Source: Yeosuana aromativorans (lineage in GTDB: Bacteria; Bacteroidota; Bacteroidia; Flavobacteriales; Flavobacteriaceae). From it: a DNA stretch of 64,000 nt. Below the pieces are notes generated by a model that was not told where the DNA came from, ran no database searches, and saw only the letters and a list, made by a program, of their open reading frames with translations. Positions 1 through 8,143 of the stretch are shown here, piece by piece. Numbering within the stretch: the stretch's first letter is position 1; the number at the start of each line of letters is the position of its first letter. The translations under genes and the position numbers were made by a program. The stretch is taken from NCBI RefSeq assembly GCF_014646655.1, contig NZ_BMNR01000003.1, forward strand, positions 409,049 through 473,048, written 5' to 3'.

Positions 1-835
1 ATCCAACAGCACTCCAAAGTGAAAACCGGCCACCTACCCAATCCCACATAGGGAATATATTGCTTGCATCAATTCCAAAATTCTGAACGGTTTCAATATT
101 GGTTGATACTGCCACAAAATGTTTAGCAATGGCATCTTGAGGAGCCGATTTTAAAAACCAGTCTTTGATGGTGTTGGCATTAGACAGTGTTTCTTGAGTA
201 GTAAATGTTTTTGAAACCACCACAAAAAGTGTGGTTTCTGGGTCTAATTTTTTAATGACTTCATTAACATGGTCACCATCAACATTGCTCACAAAATGAG
301 TGGTTAAATGGTTTTTGTAAAACTGCAAAGCTTCAACAACCATCACTGGGCCAAGGTCTGAACCTCCAATACCAATATTCACAACATCAGTAAATGGTTT
401 TCCTGTAAATCCTTTTCGTTCGCCGTTTACAACCTGATTGGTAAATGTTTCAATCTTTTGTTTTACTTGATATACTTCTGGCATCACATTAACGCCATCA
501 ACCATACACTTATAGTTTTTTGGCGCTCTCAATGCGGTGTGCAATACGGCTCTTCCTTCGGTTTGGTTAATAATCTCGCCCGAAAACTGACTGTCAATAG
601 CGTCCCTAAGCTTGACCTGATCTGCCAGTTGTAATAAATATTTTAGAGTCTCTTCAGTGATTCTGTTTTTTGAATAATCTACATAAAAATCATCCCATTT
701 GATGGTGAAATTATCAGCACGATTTTTATCCTTGGTAAATAATTCTTTCATGTGAACATCTTGAATGATCTCAAAATGTTCTTGTAGTTGTTTCCAAGAT
801 TTAGTTGTTGTTGGATTTATATTTGGGAATGCCAT
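1..835 (-). CDS. pgi: Glucose-6-phosphate isomerase, N-terminal part (3' end outside window)
   Basis: The enzyme interconverts glucose-6-phosphate and fructose-6-phosphate in the cytoplasm. Translating the minus strand from the ATG at 833-835 gives 278 continuous residues beginning [20 protein letters not shown]. It contains the phosphosugar-binding stretch [16 protein letters not shown], then [10 protein letters not shown] and [15 protein letters not shown], all typical of the SIS-fold PGI family. Family members run to roughly 530-550 aa, so about half the gene is present and the rest lies left of the window. The start codon shares one base with the stop of the upstream M23 peptidase gene (TAATG), so the two are probably co-transcribed. 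The family assignment is secure. Confidence 0.95.
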   Translation of the reverse strand, partial: MAFPNINPTTTKSWKQLQEHFEIIQDVHMKELFTKDKNRADNFTIKWDDFYVDYSKNRITEETLKYLLQLADQVKLRDAIDSQFSGEIINQTEGRAVLHTALRAPKNYKCMVDGVNVMPEVYQVKQKIETFTNQVVNGERKGFTGKPFTDVVNIGIGGSDLGPVMVVEALQFYKNHLTTHFVSNVDGDHVNEVIKKLDPETTLFVVVSKTFTTQETLSNANTIKDWFLKSAPQDAIAKHFVAVSTNIETVQNFGIDASNIFPMWDWVGGRFSLWSAVG

Positions 836-2130
836 TATTTTGCTTGAGAGATTAAATTATTTTCCATTGGTAACTTTGGTTTTACTTTTTTAAAAGGAAT
901 GCTATCCAGTTTTGCTTTTATGGGTTTTATAAAATCAAAATACTTGTTTTTAAGGTTTTCAGAAATAGGTTCGGCCTCTGGCAGCTTTTCCCTTAGTGGA
1001 TCTACCTGTCTGCCATTTTTCCAAAAACGATAACACACGTGTGGGCCTGCTGTATGACCTGTCATACCTACCCAGCCAATAATGTCACCTTGTTTTACAA
1101 ACTGACCAACTTTAACTTTTCTTTTTAACATGTGAAGATATTGCGTTTCATAAGTCGCATTATGTCTTATTTTCACATAATTACCATTACCACTTGTATA
1201 ACTGGATTTTGTTACGGTTCCATTGGCCGTAGCCATAATGGGTGTTCCTATTGGTGCTGCAAAATCAGTGCCCTTGTGAGGTCTTATTTTATTACCATAA
1301 TAGGCTATACGCCTTTTTAAATTATATCTGGATGATATTCTGCTAAATTGAACCGGTGCTTTTAAAAAGGCACGACGTAGGTTTTTTGCTTCGTCACTAA
1401 AATAATCCCGTATGTGTTTTACGCTATCGGTTTCAAACTCAAAAGCATAAAACGGTTCGTTATTGTGTAAAAAGTAAGCTGCCTTTACATCATGAACACC
1501 GGCATAAATAGTGTCATCTATATACTTGTCGGTGTACAAAACTTTAAATTTATCCCCTTTTTGAAGCCTATTGAAATCTATGGTCCAGGCATAAATTTCA
1601 TCTGCCATTTTGTAGGCCAGTCTTAAGCTAAGCCCTTGGTCATCCAAAGCTTCAGAAATATTGGTTTCAATGATGCCTGTGGCAGATTTTTCAATGTAAG
1701 TTATGGGTTTTCTTTTTATGTAGGCGTGAATGGAATCTTGAAAATTAATCACCACATACTCCTCAAGATTAGGCTGATAAATAAAACATTGTGGCTGTTG
1801 TAAAGAATCCTTTGAACAAAGTAATGTATATGGTTTTCCTACTCGTAATCCTCTTGCAATATCAAAAGTATCTTTGGCTTTTTGAACAATATTAAAAATC
1901 TTAGGGTATCCTATTTTATTGCGTTCTAAAATGTCTCCGAAGGTATCACCTCGTCTTATTGTATCACGTTTAACAACAAAATCATTTAAATTAAATCCAA
2001 ATTCATACACTTCTTCTGGCTCAACAACAGCCAAATCCTCTTGCTCTTTTTCTAAATTTTGCTCTACTTTCTCTTTACATGAAAAAATCGATATTGCCAA
2101 TAAAAATAGTATTAAACTTCGGCTCCCCAT
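835..2130 (-). CDS. M23 family peptidoglycan endopeptidase, lipoprotein with LysM-like N-terminal region
   Basis: This is a predicted zinc peptidase that cuts cross-links in peptidoglycan. I chose the ATG at 2128-2130 because it yields a short signal peptide ending in the lipobox-like IFSC; the frame stays open 26 codons further upstream but that extension lies inside the preceding gene. Residues about 50-110 resemble a LysM or OapA-type binding region ([13 protein letters not shown]). The C-terminal LytM domain has HKGTD (H285, D289 as ligands), YLHM, and GPHVCYRF. In the last motif the usual H-x-H is H-x-C, so the third ligand position is cysteine (C366). The gene overlaps the end of the tryptophan dioxygenase gene by 19 bp and the start of pgi by one base, so it looks translationally coupled. 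Whether the Cys variant is active is not known. Confidence 0.88.
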   Translation of the reverse strand: MGSRSLILFLLAISIFSCKEKVEQNLEKEQEDLAVVEPEEVYEFGFNLNDFVVKRDTIRRGDTFGDILERNKIGYPKIFNIVQKAKDTFDIARGLRVGKPYTLLCSKDSLQQPQCFIYQPNLEEYVVINFQDSIHAYIKRKPITYIEKSATGIIETNISEALDDQGLSLRLAYKMADEIYAWTIDFNRLQKGDKFKVLYTDKYIDDTIYAGVHDVKAAYFLHNNEPFYAFEFETDSVKHIRDYFSDEAKNLRRAFLKAPVQFSRISSRYNLKRRIAYYGNKIRPHKGTDFAAPIGTPIMATANGTVTKSSYTSGNGNYVKIRHNATYETQYLHMLKRKVKVGQFVKQGDIIGWVGMTGHTAGPHVCYRFWKNGRQVDPLREKLPEAEPISENLKNKYFDFIKPIKAKLDSIPFKKVKPKLPMENNLISQAK

Positions 2131-3029
2131 TCTTCTAATTCTTGTTTTGTCCATAATTCTGGAAAAAATATTCTTTTTTGATATTTTGGATGCATATACT
2201 TTACCCATTCACTTCCTCCTGTTGCTTCGGCAGTCTTACCGCCTATGTTTAAATAATGATTTGCTGTGTTATAATGTGCCATAACCCATTTTATATTAAC
2301 GGTATAATCATAATGGCGCATGGCTTTTATTAACTGTTTATTGTCTTTTTCCTTTTGTGGCAATCCTTTGAATTTTGTCCACAAATTGTGTGTGTTATAA
2401 AATTTGGTAAATCTAATAAATTCATCTTTGTATTTGTCTTCAAAAACTGTTAATGTGTAACTTTTTTTGCCGGTTTTATAATCTTTTCCGGCTGCTTGCC
2501 AATATAAATGCTCAAATGCATTTTCATAGGATGAATTTCTATCTATGGTATCTCTAAATCGTTTATCAATTAAATTAATAAGTTCTGTTGAGGCAAACTC
2601 TATTTTTCTGTATTGTGCGCTTTGAAAACCACTTGCTGGTGTTAATGTAGTCCTGAATTTATTATACTGTTCTACATCCATACCATCTTTCATGATACTG
2701 AAAGAAGAGGTCAACATATCAAAATAACGGCTAATCCGCATTAATTTAGATGAAAATGTAGCAGCATCTACCGCATCGTTTTTTGCCACCTGTTCTATTT
2801 CACCAAGAATCATTTTAAACAATAATTCATTGATTTGATGGTACATGATAAACACCATTTCATCTGGCAATGCAGTTCGTGGCAATTGAAGATTTAAAAG
2901 CGCATCGGTTTGAATATAGTCCCAATAATTAATGGGCTTGCTGTGCAACAATCCTTCTAAGTGAACATTCAGATCCTGCTCAAGCTTTTTATATTTATCG
3001 TTTAGTTGATCGATTATTTTTGTTTCCAA
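2112..3029 (-). CDS. kynA: Tryptophan 2,3-dioxygenase family protein
   Basis: Heme dioxygenase that opens the indole ring of L-tryptophan to N-formylkynurenine, the first step of the kynurenine pathway. The 305-aa length fits bacterial TDO. The N-terminal half has the family pattern YWDYIQTDALLNLQ followed by DEMVFIMYHQINELLFKMIL (substrate pocket and heme face). The C-terminal half has MRHYDYTVNIKWVMAHYNTA with the histidine expected to ligate heme. It lies six bases after the DUF3108 gene and overlaps the M23 gene, within a minus-strand run that also carries HPPD and homogentisate dioxygenase, consistent with aromatic amino-acid catabolism. No other kynurenine-pathway gene is present here. 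Family is secure; strict tryptophan specificity is inferred. Confidence 0.9.
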   Translation of the reverse strand: METKIIDQLNDKYKKLEQDLNVHLEGLLHSKPINYWDYIQTDALLNLQLPRTALPDEMVFIMYHQINELLFKMILGEIEQVAKNDAVDAATFSSKLMRISRYFDMLTSSFSIMKDGMDVEQYNKFRTTLTPASGFQSAQYRKIEFASTELINLIDKRFRDTIDRNSSYENAFEHLYWQAAGKDYKTGKKSYTLTVFEDKYKDEFIRFTKFYNTHNLWTKFKGLPQKEKDNKQLIKAMRHYDYTVNIKWVMAHYNTANHYLNIGGKTAEATGGSEWVKYMHPKYQKRIFFPELWTKQELEEWGAEV

Positions 3030-3035
3030 GCTTTT

Positions 3036-3818
3036 TTAGTTATCAACAAGTATTTTGAAAGAATGCTTCAAGCCTTTAAAAGCTTCAAGGTCAGCCCTTA
3101 AAGATCCCACGGCCAAATCTGCCCTGATGCGCAAAGGTAATTTATTTTTGTCTTTTGAAACCCATAGCGTTAAACTTTCTTCCTCTTTAAAAACACGGCC
3201 TGCCATAACATAGGGCCTGAATTTTAAACATTCTATGTTTCCAAAGTCAGTGCTAATGGTTTCTTCTCCCAAATATTTTAGTTTAAAACCATAGTTTTCT
3301 TTATCAAAAAACATATCGGTTCTTATCTCATCGCCCTTTTTTAGGTCGCTTGGGTTAATTGAATTACGCAAATAGTAATAGGTTGACACCATGTCTTGAA
3401 TATTTGGTGTAGTAGCATATACCGTTTTGACATTGTTTTTTTTATCATTGACATAGGCTTTGTTTTCATTGTGGTCAAAATCTATTTCAATGTCTTTTGT
3501 ATAGCCGCCTTCATCTATATTTCTTATGAATTTGTAAGGCAAGAGGGTTTCTATATCAAAGTAGCTTTCATACCTATCTTTCACTTTAAAAAACCATTTG
3601 ATCATCCCGGTTGTCCAACCTTTTCCAACCACATGGAAAACATCTTTGTTATTCAATTTGGTTTCTTTGACCGATAGTGTGGCATTACCTGCTTTTAAAA
3701 ATCCACTATAGCTCATCCTGAATTTAAACCATTCACCATCTCCAAATGAAGCATCATTTTGTGACAATGCCATTTGCATGGTGATTACTGATAGTATTAT
3801 AAGTAGTTTTCTCTTCAT
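3036..3818 (-). CDS. DUF3108 domain-containing periplasmic protein
   Basis: A 260-aa protein with an N-terminal signal peptide (MKRKLLIILSVITMQMALSQ). The body is beta-rich and matches the DUF3108 pattern: GEWFKFRMSYSGFLKAGNA near the start, a central KDIEIDFDHNENKAYV segment, and MAGRVFKEEESLTLWVSKDKN near the end. Proteins of this family are exported and of unproven function. It sits between HPPD and tryptophan dioxygenase but is separated from HPPD by about 150 bp containing a terminator-like hairpin, so it may begin a new transcript with kynA. Nothing in the sequence suggests an enzyme. Confidence 0.8.
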   Translation of the reverse strand: MKRKLLIILSVITMQMALSQNDASFGDGEWFKFRMSYSGFLKAGNATLSVKETKLNNKDVFHVVGKGWTTGMIKWFFKVKDRYESYFDIETLLPYKFIRNIDEGGYTKDIEIDFDHNENKAYVNDKKNNVKTVYATTPNIQDMVSTYYYLRNSINPSDLKKGDEIRTDMFFDKENYGFKLKYLGEETISTDFGNIECLKFRPYVMAGRVFKEEESLTLWVSKDKNKLPLRIRADLAVGSLRADLEAFKGLKHSFKILVDN

Positions 3819-3915
3819 TTGTTTGGGGTAAATATAATGTAAACTTTAATACATTTATTTTATTATGTATAGAATAGATTTTTACAATTATTGTTCCAAA
3901 AGTATTAAAACAAAA

Positions 3916-3945
3916 AAACTCCATCAAAATAAAATGATAGAGTTT
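3916..3945 (-). terminator. Rho-independent terminator after hppD
   Basis: Read on the minus strand, AAACTC and GAGTTT arms extend with ATCA/TGAT across one mismatch, close an eight-base A/T loop and run into seven U residues (3912-3918). It lies 25 bp after the hppD stop, in the right orientation to end the HPPD/HGD transcript. Confidence 0.65.
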
Positions 3946-3970
3946 ATTGATTATGAGGAATTTGTTTTGC

Positions 3971-5131
3971 TTAAAGTGTGCCTCTGTTTGCCTGTTCACG
4001 TTCAATAGATTCAAACAGTGCTTTAAAATTTCCTGCACCAAAACCTTTGGCTCCCATACGTTGGATGATTTCAAAAAATAGGGTTGGCCTGTCTTCAACA
4101 GGTTTTGTAAAAATTTGCAGTAAATAGCCTTCTTCATCGGCATCGACCATTATGGATAGCTTTTGAAGTTCACGCATGTCTTCATGCATCATGTTTTTAT
4201 GTTCTCCAAGCCGTCTCGGAATATCATCATAGTATGCTTGTGGCGGCGGTGGTAAAAACTCAACGCCTCTGGCTTTTAGTTGGCTTACGGTTTTAATAAT
4301 ATCATCTGTTGCAACAGCAATATGCTGAACACCTTCGCCTTCATAAAAATCAAGATATTCTTCAATTTGAGAGCGTTTTTTGCCTTTGGCAGGTTCATTT
4401 ATTGGGAATTTAATCCGTCCGTTACCATTGCTCATCACTTTGCTCATTAATGCTGAATACTCGGTATGGATCTGTTTGTCATCAAAGGACAAGAAATTTT
4501 CAAAGCCCATCACATCCTCGTACCATTTTACCCAGTTGTTCATTTGCCCCCAACCTACATTGCCAACCATGTGGTCAATAAATTTAAGTCCTACCGGTGA
4601 TGGGTTATAGTCAGATTCCCATTTCTTGAAACCCGGTAAAAAGACACCTTGATAATTTTTTCGTTCTACAAATATGTGAACGGTTTCACCATACGTATAA
4701 ATGCCCGATCTTACCACTTCACCAAATTCATCGGTCTCTAGAACAGGTTCCATATAGGGTTTTGCGCCCCGGCTTGTGGTATCTTCAAAAGCCTTTCTGG
4801 CATCTTCTACCCAAAGCGCTATGACTTTTACTCCGTCGCCATGTTTGACAATATGATTGTTAATTGGTGATTTGCTATTTAGTGGCGAGGTGAGTACTAA
4901 TCTGATTTTATCTTGTTTTAAAACATAACTCACCGAGTCTTTTGAGCCAGTCTCCAAACCTTTGTATGCATAGGATTGAAACCCAAAGGCTGTTTTATAA
5001 TAATGAGCCGCCTGTTTGGCATTGCCAACATAGAATTCTACATAATCGGTGCCTAAAAGCGGCAGAAAGTCCTGTGCCCCTTCAAATATTTTTTCTAAAC
5101 CGTAGTCTACTGATTTTACTTGTTTACTCAT
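3971..5131 (-). CDS. hppD: 4-hydroxyphenylpyruvate dioxygenase
   Basis: Converts 4-hydroxyphenylpyruvate to homogentisate in tyrosine/phenylalanine breakdown; a non-heme Fe(II) enzyme of the vicinal-oxygen-chelate fold. At 386 aa the length is normal. Two VOC modules are visible: residues about 25-155 (LGTDYVEFYVGNAKQAAHYY) and about 180-370. The expected iron ligands are H187 (FIDHMVGN), H270 (GEGVQHIAVAT) and E354 (LFFEIIQR), and the C-terminal GFGAGNFKALFESIE lid is present. It is followed by a strong hairpin terminator and preceded by an S23 gene and homogentisate dioxygenase, whose substrate it makes. The identification is very secure. Confidence 0.97.
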   Translation of the reverse strand: MSKQVKSVDYGLEKIFEGAQDFLPLLGTDYVEFYVGNAKQAAHYYKTAFGFQSYAYKGLETGSKDSVSYVLKQDKIRLVLTSPLNSKSPINNHIVKHGDGVKVIALWVEDARKAFEDTTSRGAKPYMEPVLETDEFGEVVRSGIYTYGETVHIFVERKNYQGVFLPGFKKWESDYNPSPVGLKFIDHMVGNVGWGQMNNWVKWYEDVMGFENFLSFDDKQIHTEYSALMSKVMSNGNGRIKFPINEPAKGKKRSQIEEYLDFYEGEGVQHIAVATDDIIKTVSQLKARGVEFLPPPPQAYYDDIPRRLGEHKNMMHEDMRELQKLSIMVDADEEGYLLQIFTKPVEDRPTLFFEIIQRMGAKGFGAGNFKALFESIEREQANRGTL

Positions 5132-5175
5132 TTTTTTAATTTTGAATAGAGAAGATAGAACAGAGACAAAAGACT

Positions 5176-5535
5176 TTAGAGTTTGTTTTGAAAACCCATT
5201 GTCATTTTTTGAAACTCTTCTATTTTTTCTTCAATCTTTGTTAATTGTTCTTGTGTAATATAATTGCGTTTGAAAGCTACTATTAATTGTGTCTCAAGTT
5301 CGAATGATGAGCCAAGGGAAATATCTATAAAATGAGAAAAAGATTTATCTGTTCTTGATGAACCTTCGGCAATATTACTGGGTATAGACACTGAGCTTCT
5401 ACTAATTTGAGAATGTAAGCCAAATTTTTCATCTAATGGAAAATCTTTCATTAGGCTAAAAACATCATCTACAATTTCAATGCCTAACTGCCATATCTTC
5501 AAATTCTTGTAATTATGTCTTTTCCTAATACCCAT
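5176..5535 (-). CDS. Four-helix bundle protein, S23 / 23S rRNA-intervening-sequence family
   Basis: A 119-aa protein with the S23 family signature: an N-terminal HNYKNLKIWQLGIEIVDDVF helix, FGLHSQISRSSVSIPSNIAEG in the middle, and a C-terminal EEKIEEFQKMTMGFQ helix. Family members form pentameric four-helix bundles and are encoded either inside rRNA intervening sequences or as scattered chromosomal genes in Bacteroidota; their function is unknown. Here it lies between homogentisate dioxygenase and HPPD, about 40 bp from each and in the same direction, so it is probably co-transcribed although it has no obvious link to tyrosine catabolism. No rRNA is nearby. Confidence 0.85.
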   Translation of the reverse strand: MGIRKRHNYKNLKIWQLGIEIVDDVFSLMKDFPLDEKFGLHSQISRSSVSIPSNIAEGSSRTDKSFSHFIDISLGSSFELETQLIVAFKRNYITQEQLTKIEEKIEEFQKMTMGFQNKL

Positions 5536-5574
5536 TTTCTGTTTTCTCTTTTCTTGCCTCTCTTTTCGCTTTTT

Positions 5575-6732
5575 TTATTCCAACCATGATTTATAATAAT
5601 CCCCATCGGCTATTTTCATGGCCTCCTCGGTGACCATAAGCGGTTTAAAGGTGTCAACCATTACTGCTAACTCGTCGGTCTTTGTTTTACCAATACTTCG
5701 TTCAGTCGCTCCGGGATGAGGCCCGTGTGGAATGCCTGCCGGATGTAGCGATATGTGACCCGCATCAATATCATTTCTACTCATAAAATCACCATCTACA
5801 TAATAGAGCACCTCGTCACTATCAATATTACTGTGATTATAGGGGGCTGGAATGGATTGCGGATGGTAATCATACAGCCTTGGTACAAAACTGCACACCA
5901 CAAAGGCATCGGTCTCAAAAGTTTGGTGGACCGGTGGCGGTTGATGGATGCGGCCTGTGATGGGTTCAAAATCATGAATTGAGAATGCATAAGGATAGTT
6001 AAAGCCATCATACCCAACCACATCAAACGGATGGGAGGCATACACCATTTCAATGATGTCTCCTTGCTTTTTTACTTTTATTAAGAAATCACCTGTTTCA
6101 TTATAGGTTTCCAGTTCTTCTGGTCTGCGAATATCGCGTTCGCAATATGGTGCATGCTCCAACAATTGACCAAACCAATTTCTATACTTTTTTGGCGTGT
6201 AAATAGGTCTGTGTGATTCTACAATAAAGAGCCTATTGTCTTCTGTATCAAAATCTATTTTATGAATAATGCCCCTTGGAACTAATAGGTAATCTCCATA
6301 TTTAAAATCGATATTTCCTAAATGCGTCCGTAGTTTTCCGGAGCCTTTGTGAATGAAAATCAATTCGTCAGCATCGGTATTTTTATAAAAATAATCTTTC
6401 ACAGATTGTTTTGGAGCGGCCAAGATAATAGAGCAGTCACTATTGGTCAAAACCGTTTTTCTGCTTTCTAAATAATCGTTCTCTGGTTGTATTTGAAACC
6501 CTCTAAACCGATACGACTGTATATTATTGGCCTTAGCAATCTTTGGCACCACACTGTATTGTTTTTTGATTTCCTTGACTTGAGTGGGGCGCTGTTCGTG
6601 GTAACTATTGGTTGACATACCGTCAAAGCCAATGGTACCGAACAATTGTTCAGAGTACAGACTGCCATCTGGCTTTCTGAACTGTGTGTGCCGCTTGGGG
6701 GGAATCTTTCCTAATTTATGATACAATGGCAT
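5575..6732 (-). CDS. hmgA: Homogentisate 1,2-dioxygenase
   Basis: Opens the ring of homogentisate to maleylacetoacetate, the step after HPPD. The 385-aa protein begins MPLYHKLGKIPPKRHTQFRK and carries two cupin-like halves: an N-terminal one with DELIFIHKGSGKLRTHLG and GDYLLVPRGIIHKIDF, and a C-terminal one with RLYDYHPQSIPAPYNHSNID and HPAGIPHGPHPGATE. The His/Glu residues of the last two segments supply the Fe(II) site in this family. It starts the hmgA - S23 - hppD run. It is shorter than the approximately 440-aa proteobacterial enzyme but has the usual length for the Bacteroidota branch. Function is well supported by motif and neighbour. Confidence 0.94.
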   Translation of the reverse strand: MPLYHKLGKIPPKRHTQFRKPDGSLYSEQLFGTIGFDGMSTNSYHEQRPTQVKEIKKQYSVVPKIAKANNIQSYRFRGFQIQPENDYLESRKTVLTNSDCSIILAAPKQSVKDYFYKNTDADELIFIHKGSGKLRTHLGNIDFKYGDYLLVPRGIIHKIDFDTEDNRLFIVESHRPIYTPKKYRNWFGQLLEHAPYCERDIRRPEELETYNETGDFLIKVKKQGDIIEMVYASHPFDVVGYDGFNYPYAFSIHDFEPITGRIHQPPPVHQTFETDAFVVCSFVPRLYDYHPQSIPAPYNHSNIDSDEVLYYVDGDFMSRNDIDAGHISLHPAGIPHGPHPGATERSIGKTKTDELAVMVDTFKPLMVTEEAMKIADGDYYKSWLE

Positions 6733-6913
6733 TTCTTTTAAATTTTAAGATTAATAATCAAAGTTTAAAAGCGTAAACCCTTAAACCTTAAAAAGATACG
6801 TAAAATTATACTAAAAGCATGCTCATTCAGGATTTCTCTTGATGAGATAGTGTAGATATTGTAATAAGCCTTGCCAAAAGAGTGTCATACACTCCAAATA
6901 TCGTAAAAAAATA

Positions 6914-7960
6914 TTAATCCAAGATATTGTGAATGCCTTTTAACCAATCATTAAGATTTGTCTCATTGGTATTAAATGCTATGCTATTATTGCCATACGG
7001 CTGATATTTTTCAAGTTTGGTAACCTTAAAAAACCCAACGACTGGAATTTGCGACGCACTTGCCAAATGCATAACCCCATTATCAGGCGCTATAAAAACG
7101 GCTGTGTTGGCCAAAAGACCACACATCTCACGTACATCTTTGCTGTAAAATGTTGGTGCCTTAAAATTAATTTTTGAAATGTTCTCAATGGGCAGTAACT
7201 CCATGATGTTATAATTTGGAAAATCAGTTTTTAAACGCTCATAAAGAATAGCCCACCAATCTTCATCATAAATCTTATCTCCTGTTGCATTTGTGTAAAT
7301 ACAAATGGTTGGTTTGTCGTTTTTTACAACACCTTTTAAAATGGCTTTACCGGCACTGATTTCATCAGCGCTCAGTTTAATGTTTAGTGTTGCAATAGGC
7401 GTTTTGTTTTCTGGAAAGCCTAAGGTTTTTAAATAGTCCCTTAAATGATACACGGGATATTTTGCTATGTGGTCATAATCATCAAATTTAGATTCCAAAT
7501 TATTATCCGTTTCACCAAACACTTTAAACGGGGCATTAACCAATTGTGTAGACAGCCTTCCGGAAGACGAATTTTTATCACCATTAATAACCAAATCATA
7601 GGTGTGCTTTTTTAACTTAAACCAACATCCTATATATTTTATAAGCTCGTTGAATGGTTTTCTTGGAAGCTGTATGATGTTTTCAACTTGTTCGTAATTT
7701 TGAAATACCAAATTGGCAACACCTCCTTTAACAAACAAATCAATTTTACAACCTGGAAAGGTGTTTGTAACTTCTTGAACCAGTGGTGTCAATAACAATT
7801 GATTACCTAACCTGTGATTGGGACGTGAAATTAAAACACGCTTAATAGTTGGTTTTTCACCTGGCTTTAAACTAATTTTTTTGTTTGAATTCCCGATGTT
7901 TTTTGTTAAGCGATGCATGATTCGCATCCTTAACATATTGATTCGTTTTGAGACTTTCAT
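6914..7960 (-). CDS. Glycosyltransferase family 9 (ADP-heptose:LPS heptosyltransferase-like)
   Basis: Predicted cytoplasmic-face glycosyltransferase adding a sugar, classically heptose, to lipopolysaccharide core. The 348-aa protein shows the GT9 N-terminal pattern VLISRPNHRLGNQLLLTPLV at about residue 42, DLVINGDKNSSSGRLS in the first domain, and the nucleotide-sugar-binding block MCGLLANTAVFIAPDNGVMHLAS in the second (GT-B fold). The N-terminal 35 residues are basic and could aid membrane association. It stands alone, with its own promoter-like box about 120 bp upstream. The acceptor and donor cannot be told from sequence. Confidence 0.82.
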   Translation of the reverse strand: MKVSKRINMLRMRIMHRLTKNIGNSNKKISLKPGEKPTIKRVLISRPNHRLGNQLLLTPLVQEVTNTFPGCKIDLFVKGGVANLVFQNYEQVENIIQLPRKPFNELIKYIGCWFKLKKHTYDLVINGDKNSSSGRLSTQLVNAPFKVFGETDNNLESKFDDYDHIAKYPVYHLRDYLKTLGFPENKTPIATLNIKLSADEISAGKAILKGVVKNDKPTICIYTNATGDKIYDEDWWAILYERLKTDFPNYNIMELLPIENISKINFKAPTFYSKDVREMCGLLANTAVFIAPDNGVMHLASASQIPVVGFFKVTKLEKYQPYGNNSIAFNTNETNLNDWLKGIHNILD

Positions 7961-8083
7961 CTGTTACTATTTATTTGATTTTTAATGGTCAGATGCGGCA
8001 TCCAAATTGTCATTCCGAAGTGTGGTTTTAAGGTTAGCAATGAATGTTTCATTAGTTGCTCTGTTCCATAAAGATTAATTTTG

Positions 8084-8091
8084 CAAAAGTA
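8084..8091 (-). promoter_or_regulatory. Bacteroidota -7 promoter box (TAnnTTTG) for the GT9 gene
   Basis: The minus strand reads TACTTTTG, an exact match to the Bacteroidota -7 consensus TAnnTTTG, about 125 bp upstream of the GT9 start codon. No convincing -33 TTG is spaced correctly, and the match is short. Confidence 0.45.
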
Positions 8092-8143
8092 CTTTATTAT
8101 GGGTTTTTAGCCTAACATGTGAATCACATATTACAACTAACTA

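Noticed and set aside
2131-2208. N-terminal extension of the M23 peptidase frame
   Set aside because: The 26 extra residues overlap the tryptophan dioxygenase C-terminus and hide the signal peptide; the ATG at 2128-2130 is the likely start.
6733-6913. Possible promoter or tRNA between hmgA and the GT9 gene
   Set aside because: The only candidate box is one mismatch from consensus and no cloverleaf can be drawn; nothing supportable. No tRNA or rRNA was seen anywhere in the window.
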